NCBI RefSeq assembly: GCF_002836355.1
Contig: NZ_PJCA01000039.1
Span: forward strand, 1-64,000
Direction: 5' to 3'
Length of the DNA stretch: 64,000 nt
From: Moritella sp. Urea-trap-13
GTDB taxonomy: Bacteria; Pseudomonadota; Gammaproteobacteria; Enterobacterales; Moritellaceae
The position numbers were made by a program, and so were the translations under genes. Below the pieces are notes generated by a model. That model was not told where the DNA came from. It was given only the letters and a program-made list of their open reading frames with translations, and made no database searches. Positions within the stretch are counted from its first letter, which is position 1. Each line of letters opens with the position of its first letter. This document shows positions 1-8,139 of this stretch, piece by piece.

Positions 1-84
1 CAAACTGACTTCATTGGCAAGTGTTTCACTAAAATTTATGACTGTTTCACTTAATTCGACTAAAAAACGCTCAAAAAGTGACAT
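1..84 (-). CDS. 5' end of an unknown protein, cut by the window edge
   Basis: An ATG at the right end opens 28 codons on the minus strand with no stop before the window edge (the first residues read MSLFERFLVELSETV). No family can be recognised from this stretch. It would be transcribed divergently from the chemoreceptor gene to its right, and the roughly 210 bases between them would hold both promoters. No clear ribosome binding site is visible upstream, so the start is uncertain. Confidence 0.45.
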   Translation of the reverse strand, partial: MSLFERFLVELSETVINFSETLANEVSL

Positions 85-292
85 TTTAAGACATCTAGTT
101 AGTTTAAAGTGGCGGTAACCACCTTAACTAAGGAACACAATGCACGCCAATCATCAAATTAGACGTCATATAATGATAGATACAATGCCTAAACTACGTC
201 ATTACTCTAAATATTAAGAAACCACACCAGCTTCATATAACTGTCATCTTACGCTTTTACACTGCATGCATTACTAGCTAAGCTTAATCAGG

Positions 293-2230
293 ATGATGAC
301 CTTGCGTATCACTACCTTTTCTCGAATCAGCTCTCTTACTTTAATCTGCCTCTCGCTACTAATGACTTACACTCTTTATGGGAGTCATGAGCAGCTTAAC
401 CGTCTTGCTCTGCAAAATTCGATGTTTGCGCAGATGAAAGAACAAGTCACCATTAAACTCGATCACTCTATCTCAGATTATTTACAACAAGGCAATGCTG
501 CCGACTTGAAAAAATCCGAGCAAATTATCAAGCAATTACTTGACTCACTCGAGCAACTCCCCAGCGCCATTGATACCAAAGCACTAAACCATCAACTCAA
601 TCAATTTGCCTTACTGGTTGAAGGTCCATTACGTTCATCGGGTAAGTTTGCTTCCGACCACTTCCAACTACTGAATTTCAACGAAAAAGAATTAGCGGAT
701 AATTTATCGCTATTAAAGCGGCAGTTATTACAACACGACATGCCATTGCGCCAACAAGATTTAATCCTTATCAGTGATATACAAGCTAGCCTTGCACAGT
801 TAACCAATCAACGCCAACGCTACTTTAATCAGTTACAAGCATCACAATGGCAAGAACTCTTACTGGTAGTAAAAGAAAGTGCAGCGCTTATTAATGAACT
901 ACCGCAATTTAGCCGCTATGACAGTAGTGATGAACTGGTGATTGAAGACGGGAACTTTCTTGATGACGAAGAAGGTGAAGATACGCTGTTAATTGGCGAT
1001 ATAACCAATGAACTTAGCAGCCTGATTAACCGCTACCCCAAAGAGCTGTTGAATACTAAAATAGTGCTTTCTGAGCAAACTGGCAATCAACAGTTAGTAT
1101 TAACCGCAATCAGTAATATCCAAGCCACTATTTTAGCGTTAGAAAAGCCTGTCAATGATTATGCCAATGACCAACGCCAAAATACTTATCTATACCTTGC
1201 CATTATTGCACTGAGTTTAATTCTCTTTGGTATCGGTTTATTTTATGCCGAAAAATACTGGGTCGTAAAACCACTGACAAAATTAGATAAGGCCCTCGCC
1301 TCTTTAGTAGAAAGCAATAAGCGCGAACGCCTGACTTTTGCCGACAACAGCAGTGAAATAGGTTTGATCGCCCTGCATTTCAACCTACTGCTGGATAATA
1401 TCAATCAAGAACAGCTCACTAAACTCACTCAAGTCGAACAAGTCACCCAAGCGTTAAACTTACTGCAAGACGATTTTCAATCGATTAGCCAATATGCTCA
1501 AGCCAGTACCTCTGCCATTAGTGATATCTCTAACGGTGTATCAGAAATTAATTCGCTCGCGCAAAAAGTCGATGCCGATACCCAATCTGTGCATAACCTG
1601 ACACAACAGACAAATCAACAAATGTATAAAGCCGCCAGTCAGATCACCGATTTCAGTCTAGCGACCGAACAAACCAAGCAAGCCGGTAGTGCGAGCTTAA
1701 AAGCCATCAAAACATTAAACACCAATATGGAAAATGTTGAGACGATAGTGGCATCGATTCATCGTATCGCCGATCAAACCAATTTATTAGCCCTCAATGC
1801 CGCTATTGAAGCAGCACGGGCTGGTGAGAAAGGCCGTGGATTTGCAGTGGTCGCCGATGAAGTCCGCAACTTATCGAAACAAACCCAGCAAGCGCTAGAA
1901 CAAATTAGCAATTTTCTCGGCCAATTGAATCATTCCAGCCAATCACTCGAACATGAAATTGATCATATTGCCCTGCGTTGCCACCAGCAGCTAACAAATG
2001 CACAAAACATGCATAAAGAGATAAACGCGGTGATCCAACAGTCAGAGCAATCGCAACAAAATGCCGCGAATAGTAGTCAAAATACCCGCCAGCAAGTTAG
2101 CCATATCAGTGCCGTGAATTCGCAGATGGCCGCTCTACAACATCACAGTGAAGATACCCGCCATAAAACCCAATCAGCGCAACAACAGGTATCGACACAA
2201 GTGCAGAAAATATTAACTATCTTTGCCTAA
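293..2230 (+). CDS. Methyl-accepting chemotaxis protein
   Basis: Inner-membrane chemoreceptor that would pass ligand signals to CheA/CheW. A first membrane segment lies at about residues 12-30, then a mostly helical periplasmic domain to about 298, a second membrane segment at about 299-319, a HAMP-like linker to about 373 and a long cytoplasmic coiled coil. The conserved hairpin tip is intact near residues 490-530 ([20 protein letters not shown], then [15 protein letters not shown]). The periplasmic part has an unusually acidic run at about 217-236 (DDEEGED) and no recognised Cache or 4-helix signature, so the ligand is unknown. The start is one of two adjacent ATGs with only a weak AGG directly before them. 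It stands alone, apart from any che cluster. Confidence 0.93.
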   Translation: MMTLRITTFSRISSLTLICLSLLMTYTLYGSHEQLNRLALQNSMFAQMKEQVTIKLDHSISDYLQQGNAADLKKSEQIIKQLLDSLEQLPSAIDTKALNHQLNQFALLVEGPLRSSGKFASDHFQLLNFNEKELADNLSLLKRQLLQHDMPLRQQDLILISDIQASLAQLTNQRQRYFNQLQASQWQELLLVVKESAALINELPQFSRYDSSDELVIEDGNFLDDEEGEDTLLIGDITNELSSLINRYPKELLNTKIVLSEQTGNQQLVLTAISNIQATILALEKPVNDYANDQRQNTYLYLAIIALSLILFGIGLFYAEKYWVVKPLTKLDKALASLVESNKRERLTFADNSSEIGLIALHFNLLLDNINQEQLTKLTQVEQVTQALNLLQDDFQSISQYAQASTSAISDISNGVSEINSLAQKVDADTQSVHNLTQQTNQQMYKAASQITDFSLATEQTKQAGSASLKAIKTLNTNMENVETIVASIHRIADQTNLLALNAAIEAARAGEKGRGFAVVADEVRNLSKQTQQALEQISNFLGQLNHSSQSLEHEIDHIALRCHQQLTNAQNMHKEINAVIQQSEQSQQNAANSSQNTRQQVSHISAVNSQMAALQHHSEDTRHKTQSAQQQVSTQVQKILTIFA

Positions 2231-2241
2231 ACCAAACCGCA

Positions 2242-2283
2242 AAGTTAAGCGTTAGAAGTTAAGCGTTAGAAGTTAAACGCTAT
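2242..2283. repeat. Three tandem copies of a 14-bp unit
   Basis: Directly after the chemoreceptor stop codon, AAGTTAAGCGTTAG occurs twice in perfect tandem (2242-2255 and 2256-2269), followed by a third copy with three changes (AAGTTAAACGCTAT, 2270-2283). The last two copies can pair as AGCGTT/AACGCT, so the array could form a weak hairpin, but no U-tract follows. Confidence 0.85.
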
Positions 2284-2293
2284 AAATTACACG

Positions 2294-2830
2294 TTAAAAA
2301 CTTGAGCCTGGAGTAGCAAGAAAGTCGAGTTCAGCGGCTGTCGATTCTCGACCTAGAATAGTATTACGGTGTGGATAACGACCAAACCTCTCGATAATGA
2401 CTTGATGTTGCAGTTCAAAATCAAGATTAGATTGAATATCATTACCTTTATAGAGAAACACCGCTTGTTGATGAATAACGACTGACTCGCTATGCATAAA
2501 CGGCATATAAAGAAAACTGCATTGCAACTGCGAAAGCTCTCTATCTGCACCGCAAGCGATCGCTTCTTGGGCAAGTACTAATGCCATATTGTCAGCAGTA
2601 AATGCACTCAGCGTATCACGATACATATTTCGCGAAAACTGGTCCAAAATAATAATTTCAGCTAATCGCCCTTCAGCACTGCGACGCCAATGAAATAATT
2701 CGCCCGCAACAGCACGTTGATGTAACTCACTAAACCGAGCCAAAATCATTTGATCAAATTCATTATCTTTAACCCACCACTTAGCGGGGTTAATATCTTC
2801 AAACCAAAACTTAATCACTTCTTTATACAT
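2294..2830 (-). CDS. DUF924 family protein
   Basis: Cytoplasmic protein of about 178 residues matching the DUF924 family of all-helical proteins with no established function. Family hallmarks are visible: FWFEDINPAKWW near the start, GRLAEIIILDQFSRNMYRD in the middle, and FLYMPFMHSES further on. I chose the ATG at 2830 (MYKEV) because GGAG lies at good spacing upstream; an in-frame ATG at 2860 would add ten residues. It is convergent with the chemoreceptor and forms its own unit. Family assignment is firm; function is not known. Confidence 0.88.
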   Translation of the reverse strand: MYKEVIKFWFEDINPAKWWVKDNEFDQMILARFSELHQRAVAGELFHWRRSAEGRLAEIIILDQFSRNMYRDTLSAFTADNMALVLAQEAIACGADRELSQLQCSFLYMPFMHSESVVIHQQAVFLYKGNDIQSNLDFELQHQVIIERFGRYPHRNTILGRESTAAELDFLATPGSSF

Positions 2831-3000
2831 AATTAAACCCATCTCCAATGATCCCACCAATTAAGTATAGGTTAACGTGAATCACTGAGCCCAATCAATA
2901 TCAACATCAGGGTCTCAGTTTTGACATTGAAATACGGTTTACTTATGTATTTCGAGCGCATTACATAATGACAGTCTACGAACAGCATAAGAGTCGTTTA

Positions 3001-4224
3001 TTACATCGAATAGAAGTAGTATATTTGTGATTTCATCCGAATAATAACACCACGAATAACATCGAGGAAACCTAGGAATGCAATCGGTTTCGCACCACTG
3101 ATCCAAGCTAGACCGACTGAGCCCACAGGGATATCATAATCTTCAGTCTCGATAAGTTTCAGGCGAACAAAGTGATGTTTATTCATGACATTCTGCCCTG
3201 TTGTTGCTCTCACCGACGTTTCTTTAGCTAATAACGAACCTTGCGCTTCACCCGTCGCTTCAATGATGCCTTCAACCTCAGCAGAGAAAATATGCCCAGG
3301 GTAAACAGCAGAGGCAAACTCAGACGCTTGGCCAACTTTAATATTACGGATCGCTTGATGATTAACACGCATTAGCACGTATTTCTCATTGGTATACATT
3401 TGAATGCGTGGCATCGCACCAATATATTGACCTTCACGAATAATAAAGTTAGTTAAATAACCGTAAGCAGGTGCATAAACACGGGTATTGTCTAAATTCC
3501 ACTGTGCTTGTGCATAGACTTCAGTTTGATTCGCTACATCCGCTTTACGGCTATTCACAGCATGGCCCGATTTAATGGTATTAAGCTGCGCTTGTTGCGC
3601 ATTTAGCACTAATTTTTCAGCTTGCGATTGCAATACGGTTAATTTGGCACTAGCAACTTGCACAGCTGTTTTTTGTTCATCTAACTTACTTTCAGTAATA
3701 GTAAATGCAGCCACTTTATTCTGATCAATATAACGCTGTAATGTCGTGCGTTTCCAACTAAGGTCGGCTTGTATTTCAACTTGTTGATCAAGGTTTATTT
3801 TTATTTCTTTATTGGCAATTGCATATTTAGATTCATTAATACGCACATCATCGAGTGATGATGATAAAGCAACTTCAGCACTCTGAACCTGTGCCGCTGC
3901 TTTATTTAATGCAATCTGATAGACCTTGTCTTCAAGTTCATAGATAAGCTGACCTTTAGTAACCTGCTGATTCGGCTTTACATGAAGCGCTTTAATATTA
4001 CCAGTCACCTGTGTTGAGCCAGGACGTAACTGAATATGCGGTGACTGGACTAACGAACCACCCGATAAATCCATCGGTGTATAGGTAATTAACCCTACCC
4101 AGACGAATAATAACCACGCAGAACCACCAATATAGGTAAAAGCCTTAGAATACTGATTCCACGGCATGCCGACTAAACGTAACAAATAGATAAGTAATGC
4201 CCATACAGCTAAACCTTCTAACAT
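3001..4224 (-). CDS. HlyD-family membrane fusion protein
   Basis: Periplasmic adaptor subunit of an efflux or secretion system, about 407 residues. Two hydrophobic segments lie in the first 50 residues, then a lipoyl/barrel-sandwich half (VTGNIKALHVKPNQQVTKGQ), a long alpha-helical hairpin rich in Q, A and K, and the returning barrel half (YAPAYGYLTNFIIREGQYIG). The start at 4224 is preceded by GAGGGGA; a longer frame from 4248 is less likely. It overlaps the upstream small membrane gene by a few bases, so the two are translationally coupled. The layout resembles Escherichia coli yiaW-yiaV and yibI-yibH, whose substrates are unclear. No transporter or outer-membrane channel gene is adjacent. 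Confidence 0.88.
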   Translation of the reverse strand: MLEGLAVWALLIYLLRLVGMPWNQYSKAFTYIGGSAWLLFVWVGLITYTPMDLSGGSLVQSPHIQLRPGSTQVTGNIKALHVKPNQQVTKGQLIYELEDKVYQIALNKAAAQVQSAEVALSSSLDDVRINESKYAIANKEIKINLDQQVEIQADLSWKRTTLQRYIDQNKVAAFTITESKLDEQKTAVQVASAKLTVLQSQAEKLVLNAQQAQLNTIKSGHAVNSRKADVANQTEVYAQAQWNLDNTRVYAPAYGYLTNFIIREGQYIGAMPRIQMYTNEKYVLMRVNHQAIRNIKVGQASEFASAVYPGHIFSAEVEGIIEATGEAQGSLLAKETSVRATTGQNVMNKHHFVRLKLIETEDYDIPVGSVGLAWISGAKPIAFLGFLDVIRGVIIRMKSQIYYFYSM

Positions 4225-4526
4225 GATCCGTTCCCCTCTGACTTCCAAATATCACGCACTTTAGCAATGGCTTGTTCTGCATCTACAAACGCAACAATGA
4301 CAGCTAATACCCATACCCAATGCCAAATAAATCCAATCCAGGTTAATGTGGTAATCAATGTTAGTTGTTGATGACCATTCTTATGAGCCTGGTGAATAGG
4401 CACCTCATGGAACTTCCAAAAGCCAATCCCTGCAGCAGCGACCGTTGCCACAAGTACAACAGCAGCAAAAATGTGTAATCCAGTGTCAAAGCCAGTGCCG
4501 ACAAAAGGCATAGATATTAAACTCAC
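4218..4526 (-). CDS. Small inner-membrane protein, YiaW/YibI (DUF3302)-like
   Basis: A 102-residue protein with two membrane segments (about 14-36 and 57-80) joined by a charged loop containing HEVPIHQAHKNGHQQ. That loop and the two-helix layout resemble the DUF3302 proteins YiaW and YibI, which sit beside HlyD-type adaptors in enterobacteria. Its stop overlaps the start of the HlyD-family gene. Function is unknown; the likely role is as membrane partner of the adaptor. The family call is from pattern only. Confidence 0.72.
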   Translation of the reverse strand: MSLISMPFVGTGFDTGLHIFAAVVLVATVAAAGIGFWKFHEVPIHQAHKNGHQQLTLITTLTWIGFIWHWVWVLAVIVAFVDAEQAIAKVRDIWKSEGNGSC

Positions 4527-4791
4527 AGGTTAATTCCTCGATTAATGGTCCCTAAATCAGACGATTAGGAACAAATTCTCTTTGCGTATTGCTCGCGATC
4601 GCAAAGTAAATATTTCGAGAGTGATTATATTCGCCCAAAGGGAGTAAAAGGTACTCGTAGAATTGCTAGAAATTGGCTTTCTTCGCATTTATTAATAGCC
4701 AAACCACTATTATCAGTGCTAATAATATATTGCTAAAATTAAACGAATGGCAACCAATCGCAAATAGCGAGCACTCAATGAGGACAAGCAC

Positions 4792-5994
4792 ATGCGTGAA
4801 CTACCAAAAATGGATAAAGCTAACTTAAGCATTGAGCAGTTCACCATTGAAATATCAAATTGGTTATTAGAAAATGATACTGCTGATTTAGCTAACGCAA
4901 TTGAATTTGCACTCAGCGCTTTTATGCCTTATATCCAAGCGCAACGCATGTCGTTAGTACGCTTAACCGCAGATAACCGTTTTGAAGGCGCGCTCGCTGT
5001 GGCAGCTCCAGGTTACAAACCCGTAGCTTTACCAGCGCAAGGGCTTTATTCACCTTATTTAGAACAAATAAGCAAAGGTGAAATTATTATTGCCGAGGGA
5101 AATATGGTCGATATTATCGATCATGATGACCTGCTAATTAAAAAAATGCAGGGTATTATTGCGCATATTGTCGTGCCCTTTCGCGTTAAAGGTCGTATTT
5201 GGGGGGGGATTACTGCAAGTCGCTATGTCGGACCAATACAATGGTGTGATGATGCCAGTACCCATGTCCGTAGTTTTGGTCAGATCCTCGCATCAACCTA
5301 TGAGCGTTATGCCTATTGGGAAAAGCTACAACATAAAAATCAACAACTCGAACTATTATCACGTCATTTAATGGATAACCAAGAAAATGAGCGCCGTATG
5401 TTATCGCGTGAACTGCATGACAATTTTTCACAACGCATGGCACTGCTCACCATAAAAGCATCGTTACTATCTAATAGCCTGACTGTCGACAGTGAAAAAA
5501 AATCAGCCAATGCGCTACACGACGAAATACAAGGCTTAGCGAAAGATATGCAAGCGCTATCACGCTCTTTACATCCTGCAATTTTAGAAGATTTGGGGTT
5601 ATTAACGGCATTAAAAGCTGAGTGCAGACGTCTATCAACCATTAAAGATATTGATATTCAGACGCTATTTGATCCGATCCCAGCGTTAAATAAAGAACTG
5701 TCCTTAAACCTATATCGAATTTTACAAGAAACACTAAACAACGTTGCCAAACATGCTCAAGCATCAGCTATATTTGTATTGCTGCAATCGAGCGATAACA
5801 ACCTGCATTTTCAAATTATTGATGATGGTATTGGCTGCGATTTAAACTTAAATGAGAACAATGGCAGTATTGGATTAATTAGTATTCGGGAGCGTGCACA
5901 GCTATTTAATGGCACTGCAGTATTCAGCTCTCCTGAAAATGGCGGTTTTATCGTCGATATAATGATCCCCGCTATAAAGGAATATTATGAGTAA
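4792..5994 (+). CDS. Soluble GAF-domain histidine kinase, NarL/DegS type
   Basis: Sensor kinase of 400 residues with no membrane segment, so it should sense a cytoplasmic signal. Residues 1-170 look like a GAF domain. A HisKA_3 dimerisation domain follows, with the phospho-acceptor His near residue 209 (SRELHDNFSQRM), then an HATPase domain with the N-box (ILQETLNNVAKHA), DDGIGCD and GSIGLISIRERA. The ATG is preceded by GAGGA at good spacing. It overlaps the downstream response regulator by 8 bases, so the pair is co-translated. The signal and targets are unknown; no obvious target gene is adjacent. Confidence 0.92.
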   Translation: MRELPKMDKANLSIEQFTIEISNWLLENDTADLANAIEFALSAFMPYIQAQRMSLVRLTADNRFEGALAVAAPGYKPVALPAQGLYSPYLEQISKGEIIIAEGNMVDIIDHDDLLIKKMQGIIAHIVVPFRVKGRIWGGITASRYVGPIQWCDDASTHVRSFGQILASTYERYAYWEKLQHKNQQLELLSRHLMDNQENERRMLSRELHDNFSQRMALLTIKASLLSNSLTVDSEKKSANALHDEIQGLAKDMQALSRSLHPAILEDLGLLTALKAECRRLSTIKDIDIQTLFDPIPALNKELSLNLYRILQETLNNVAKHAQASAIFVLLQSSDNNLHFQIIDDGIGCDLNLNENNGSIGLISIRERAQLFNGTAVFSSPENGGFIVDIMIPAIKEYYE

Positions 5995-6580
5995 TATAAT
6001 TTTAGCCGATGACCATTTAATTGTGGCTCAAGGCATCGCCAGTATTTTACAACCAGAGCATCAAATTCTCGCTATTGCCAAAAATGGCGTAGAGTTAGTC
6101 GAACTCGTTAAACAGCATGCTCCTGACTTAGTGATCACCGATATCAGCATGCCTGACATGACCGGCATTGCCGCGATTGCCGCCTTAAAACGCATCAATA
6201 AAACCGTCAAAGTAATCTGCCTAACCATGCATGAAGAGCAAGAATATGCCGAGAGTGCAATCGCGGCTGGAGCACAAGGTTACGTATTAAAGCATGAAGC
6301 CAGCGAAAGTTTAGTTGAAGCGGTAAACCAAGTATTAAAAGGCGAAACTTATATTTCGACCTCAGTTACGGTTAACACTGAAAAGCCTCAATTATCCTCT
6401 CGTCAAATCAGTGTCTTACGATTATTAGCACAAGGTAAATCAGCCCGCCAAGTCGCTGATGAATTATTTATTTCGCCACGTACTGTCGAGTTTCATAAAT
6501 ATTCCATGATGAAACTGATCAGTGCTAAAACCAGCGCAGAATTGATCCAATACGCGATTAATCATGGCTTGATGGATTAA
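5987..6580 (+). CDS. NarL/FixJ-type response regulator
   Basis: Two-domain transcription factor of 197 residues. The N-terminal receiver has the acidic pair near residues 9-10 (LADDHL), the phospho-acceptor Asp near 52 (LVITDISMPDMTG), a Thr in CLTMHE and a Lys in GYVLKHEAS. The C-terminal LuxR-type helix-turn-helix spans about 134-195 (LSSRQISVLRLLAQGKSARQ). It overlaps the preceding kinase gene by 8 bases and is its cognate partner. A terminator follows within 50 bases. Confidence 0.94.
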   Translation: MSNIILADDHLIVAQGIASILQPEHQILAIAKNGVELVELVKQHAPDLVITDISMPDMTGIAAIAALKRINKTVKVICLTMHEEQEYAESAIAAGAQGYVLKHEASESLVEAVNQVLKGETYISTSVTVNTEKPQLSSRQISVLRLLAQGKSARQVADELFISPRTVEFHKYSMMKLISAKTSAELIQYAINHGLMD

Positions 6581-6627
6581 CTCACAGCATTGCTAAGCGA
6601 TAAGCTAATATTTTTTTATGCGTAAAT

Positions 6628-6655
6628 AAACCAGCACTTATCTGCTGGTTTTTTT
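6628..6655 (+). terminator. Rho-independent terminator after the response regulator
   Basis: An 8-bp stem AAACCAGC/GCTGGTTT with a short loop is followed by a run of T, 48 bases after the response regulator stop. Confidence 0.85.
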
Positions 6656-6682
6656 GAATGTTTGAATCAGCAATATAGAACT

Positions 6683-6727
6683 GTAATTTAATTACATCGT
6701 AGTGATTTAATTACGTAATTAAATTAC
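6683..6727. repeat. AT-rich palindromic cluster
   Basis: Between two convergent genes lies a perfect 20-bp palindrome at 6705-6724 (half-site ATTTAATTAC). It is flanked on the left by a 13-bp copy, GTAATTTAATTAC (6683-6695), and its right half extends to GTAATTAAATTAC (6715-6727). The site faces no start codon, so a promoter role is not obvious. Confidence 0.7.
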
Positions 6728-6807
6728 AAAATAAGATGTAAAACTTAAATCCATAATAAACAAAGACTTACTGTCATTTTAAATTGATAGCCTCGGTAAC
6801 ATTATCA

Positions 6808-8139
6808 TTACTTTACACGTATCGCTAGCCACAAGACTAAAAACAGCCCCTGTTGTTTGATAGAATGTGACTGCCATCTCGCTCTCGTGCTATATCGTAA
6901 TTCAGACCAAGCAGCAATGACGCGACCTTTACGATTATCTTTAGTATTGCCACTATTTTGTTGCGTGCCTTGTTCCTGCGACAATGGATCAGCACGACAG
7001 GATCCTCGAGATCCAGGTTGGCGCAACTGCCTATTACCACTGCATTTATAGTGCTGATTGTATAAATCCCGCGTGCACAACGACCACTGCTGGCGATAAA
7101 CATTAACCATAAACATTAACCAATAAGGCAGCTTCGCATGTTGATATTGTCGCCATAAACGCTGTCCTGTATAAATAACCAGTCCCCCTATAATAAGACT
7201 ACTTAATATCCACATCTGATAGGCACGAACAAAACTAGCAGGCGTATGCTGTACCGACCATTGCCCACCAGGCAAGGTTAAAGGCTGCAATGTTTGCGTT
7301 TCGGTGTTCCACCACAACAGACTTAATTCGGGTAAATCCAATTGGCCATTTTTCTGAATAATATAAGTGTGGGTTATGCTTTTATAAGCGTAAAAACCAT
7401 CGCGGTTTTCGCTATCTCGAGCATTACCTTTATCACGGAAAGATTGTACATGATCAGATTGAAAAGGGGCAAAGTCAGGTAACAGCATAATACTGGTATC
7501 TCTGCCTGCTATCGTCACTGTTCGCGTGATCGCGTCCCCGACTTTTAATTCACTATCCGGTTCAATATTCCACACTTGACTAAACGTCAACTCTGGTGCT
7601 GCAACCCAATTTACATCTTGGCTTAATCGAGCATCAGGCAAAGCCACATTAAAGCTCAACGGCGTAGTGAGTAAATGGCCCGTTACTTTTTCTCCCGGTG
7701 CACTGGCAATACTCACACTCACCGGAATAGCAGGTACGATATATTCGCCACTCAGTTGCGGATAAAGTGTTAATTGCCACTCTTGTATTGACCAAGTGAT
7801 GCCTTTTTCACGTTGAGCATAATTATTCGCTAATTTATTACGTTGTAACACCAAGCTATTATCGACACTAAACGGACTGATGTACGTTCCCGCCGCAAAC
7901 CAACGGTCGGTTTTAACCTGAATATATAAATCAACTTGCTGGCGAGGGGCAAATTCAGAGCCAATAATATCAAGAGAGTTAAGAGCGCCATCAGTATTTT
8001 TTTGCGTAGGTTCGATCCATGCTTTAATTTGTAATTTATTTTGCTGTAACAAATCTTGCACTGTCGTCGCGTGAGCAAAATTAACGACACCTACCTGCAA
8101 AACCAAGCAACAAATAGCCGTATAAATAAATCGCATCAT
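6808..8139 (-). CDS. batD: BatD-like protein (last gene of the Bat operon)
   Basis: Exported membrane-anchored protein of 443 residues; the N-terminus is a signal peptide (cleavage near VNFAHA). Two beta-rich repeats typical of BatD follow (QVDLYIQVKTDRWFAAGTY and VGDAITRTVTIAGRDTS), then one membrane segment at about 311-333. BatD proteins are usually somewhat longer. The last 100 residues here are basic and poorly conserved by eye, though a late RYSTRARWQ segment recalls the usual BatD C-terminus. Its start overlaps the stop of the BatB/C gene by four bases (ATGA). Its proposed role in the family is assembly or scaffolding of Bat VWA proteins at the membrane; the exact function is not settled. 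Confidence 0.82.
   Translation of the reverse strand: MMRFIYTAICCLVLQVGVVNFAHATTVQDLLQQNKLQIKAWIEPTQKNTDGALNSLDIIGSEFAPRQQVDLYIQVKTDRWFAAGTYISPFSVDNSLVLQRNKLANNYAQREKGITWSIQEWQLTLYPQLSGEYIVPAIPVSVSIASAPGEKVTGHLLTTPLSFNVALPDARLSQDVNWVAAPELTFSQVWNIEPDSELKVGDAITRTVTIAGRDTSIMLLPDFAPFQSDHVQSFRDKGNARDSENRDGFYAYKSITHTYIIQKNGQLDLPELSLLWWNTETQTLQPLTLPGGQWSVQHTPASFVRAYQMWILSSLIIGGLVIYTGQRLWRQYQHAKLPYWLMFMVNVYRQQWSLCTRDLYNQHYKCSGNRQLRQPGSRGSCRADPLSQEQGTQQNSGNTKDNRKGRVIAAWSELRYSTRARWQSHSIKQQGLFLVLWLAIRVK

Noticed and set aside
6837-7103. 88-residue minus-strand frame overlapping the BatD end, considered as a frameshifted BatD C-terminus
   Set aside because: The alternative frame has no BatD-like pattern, and the third frame contains early stops. 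The annotated frame keeps a late RYSTRARWQ segment similar to BatD ends, so I do not call a frameshift.
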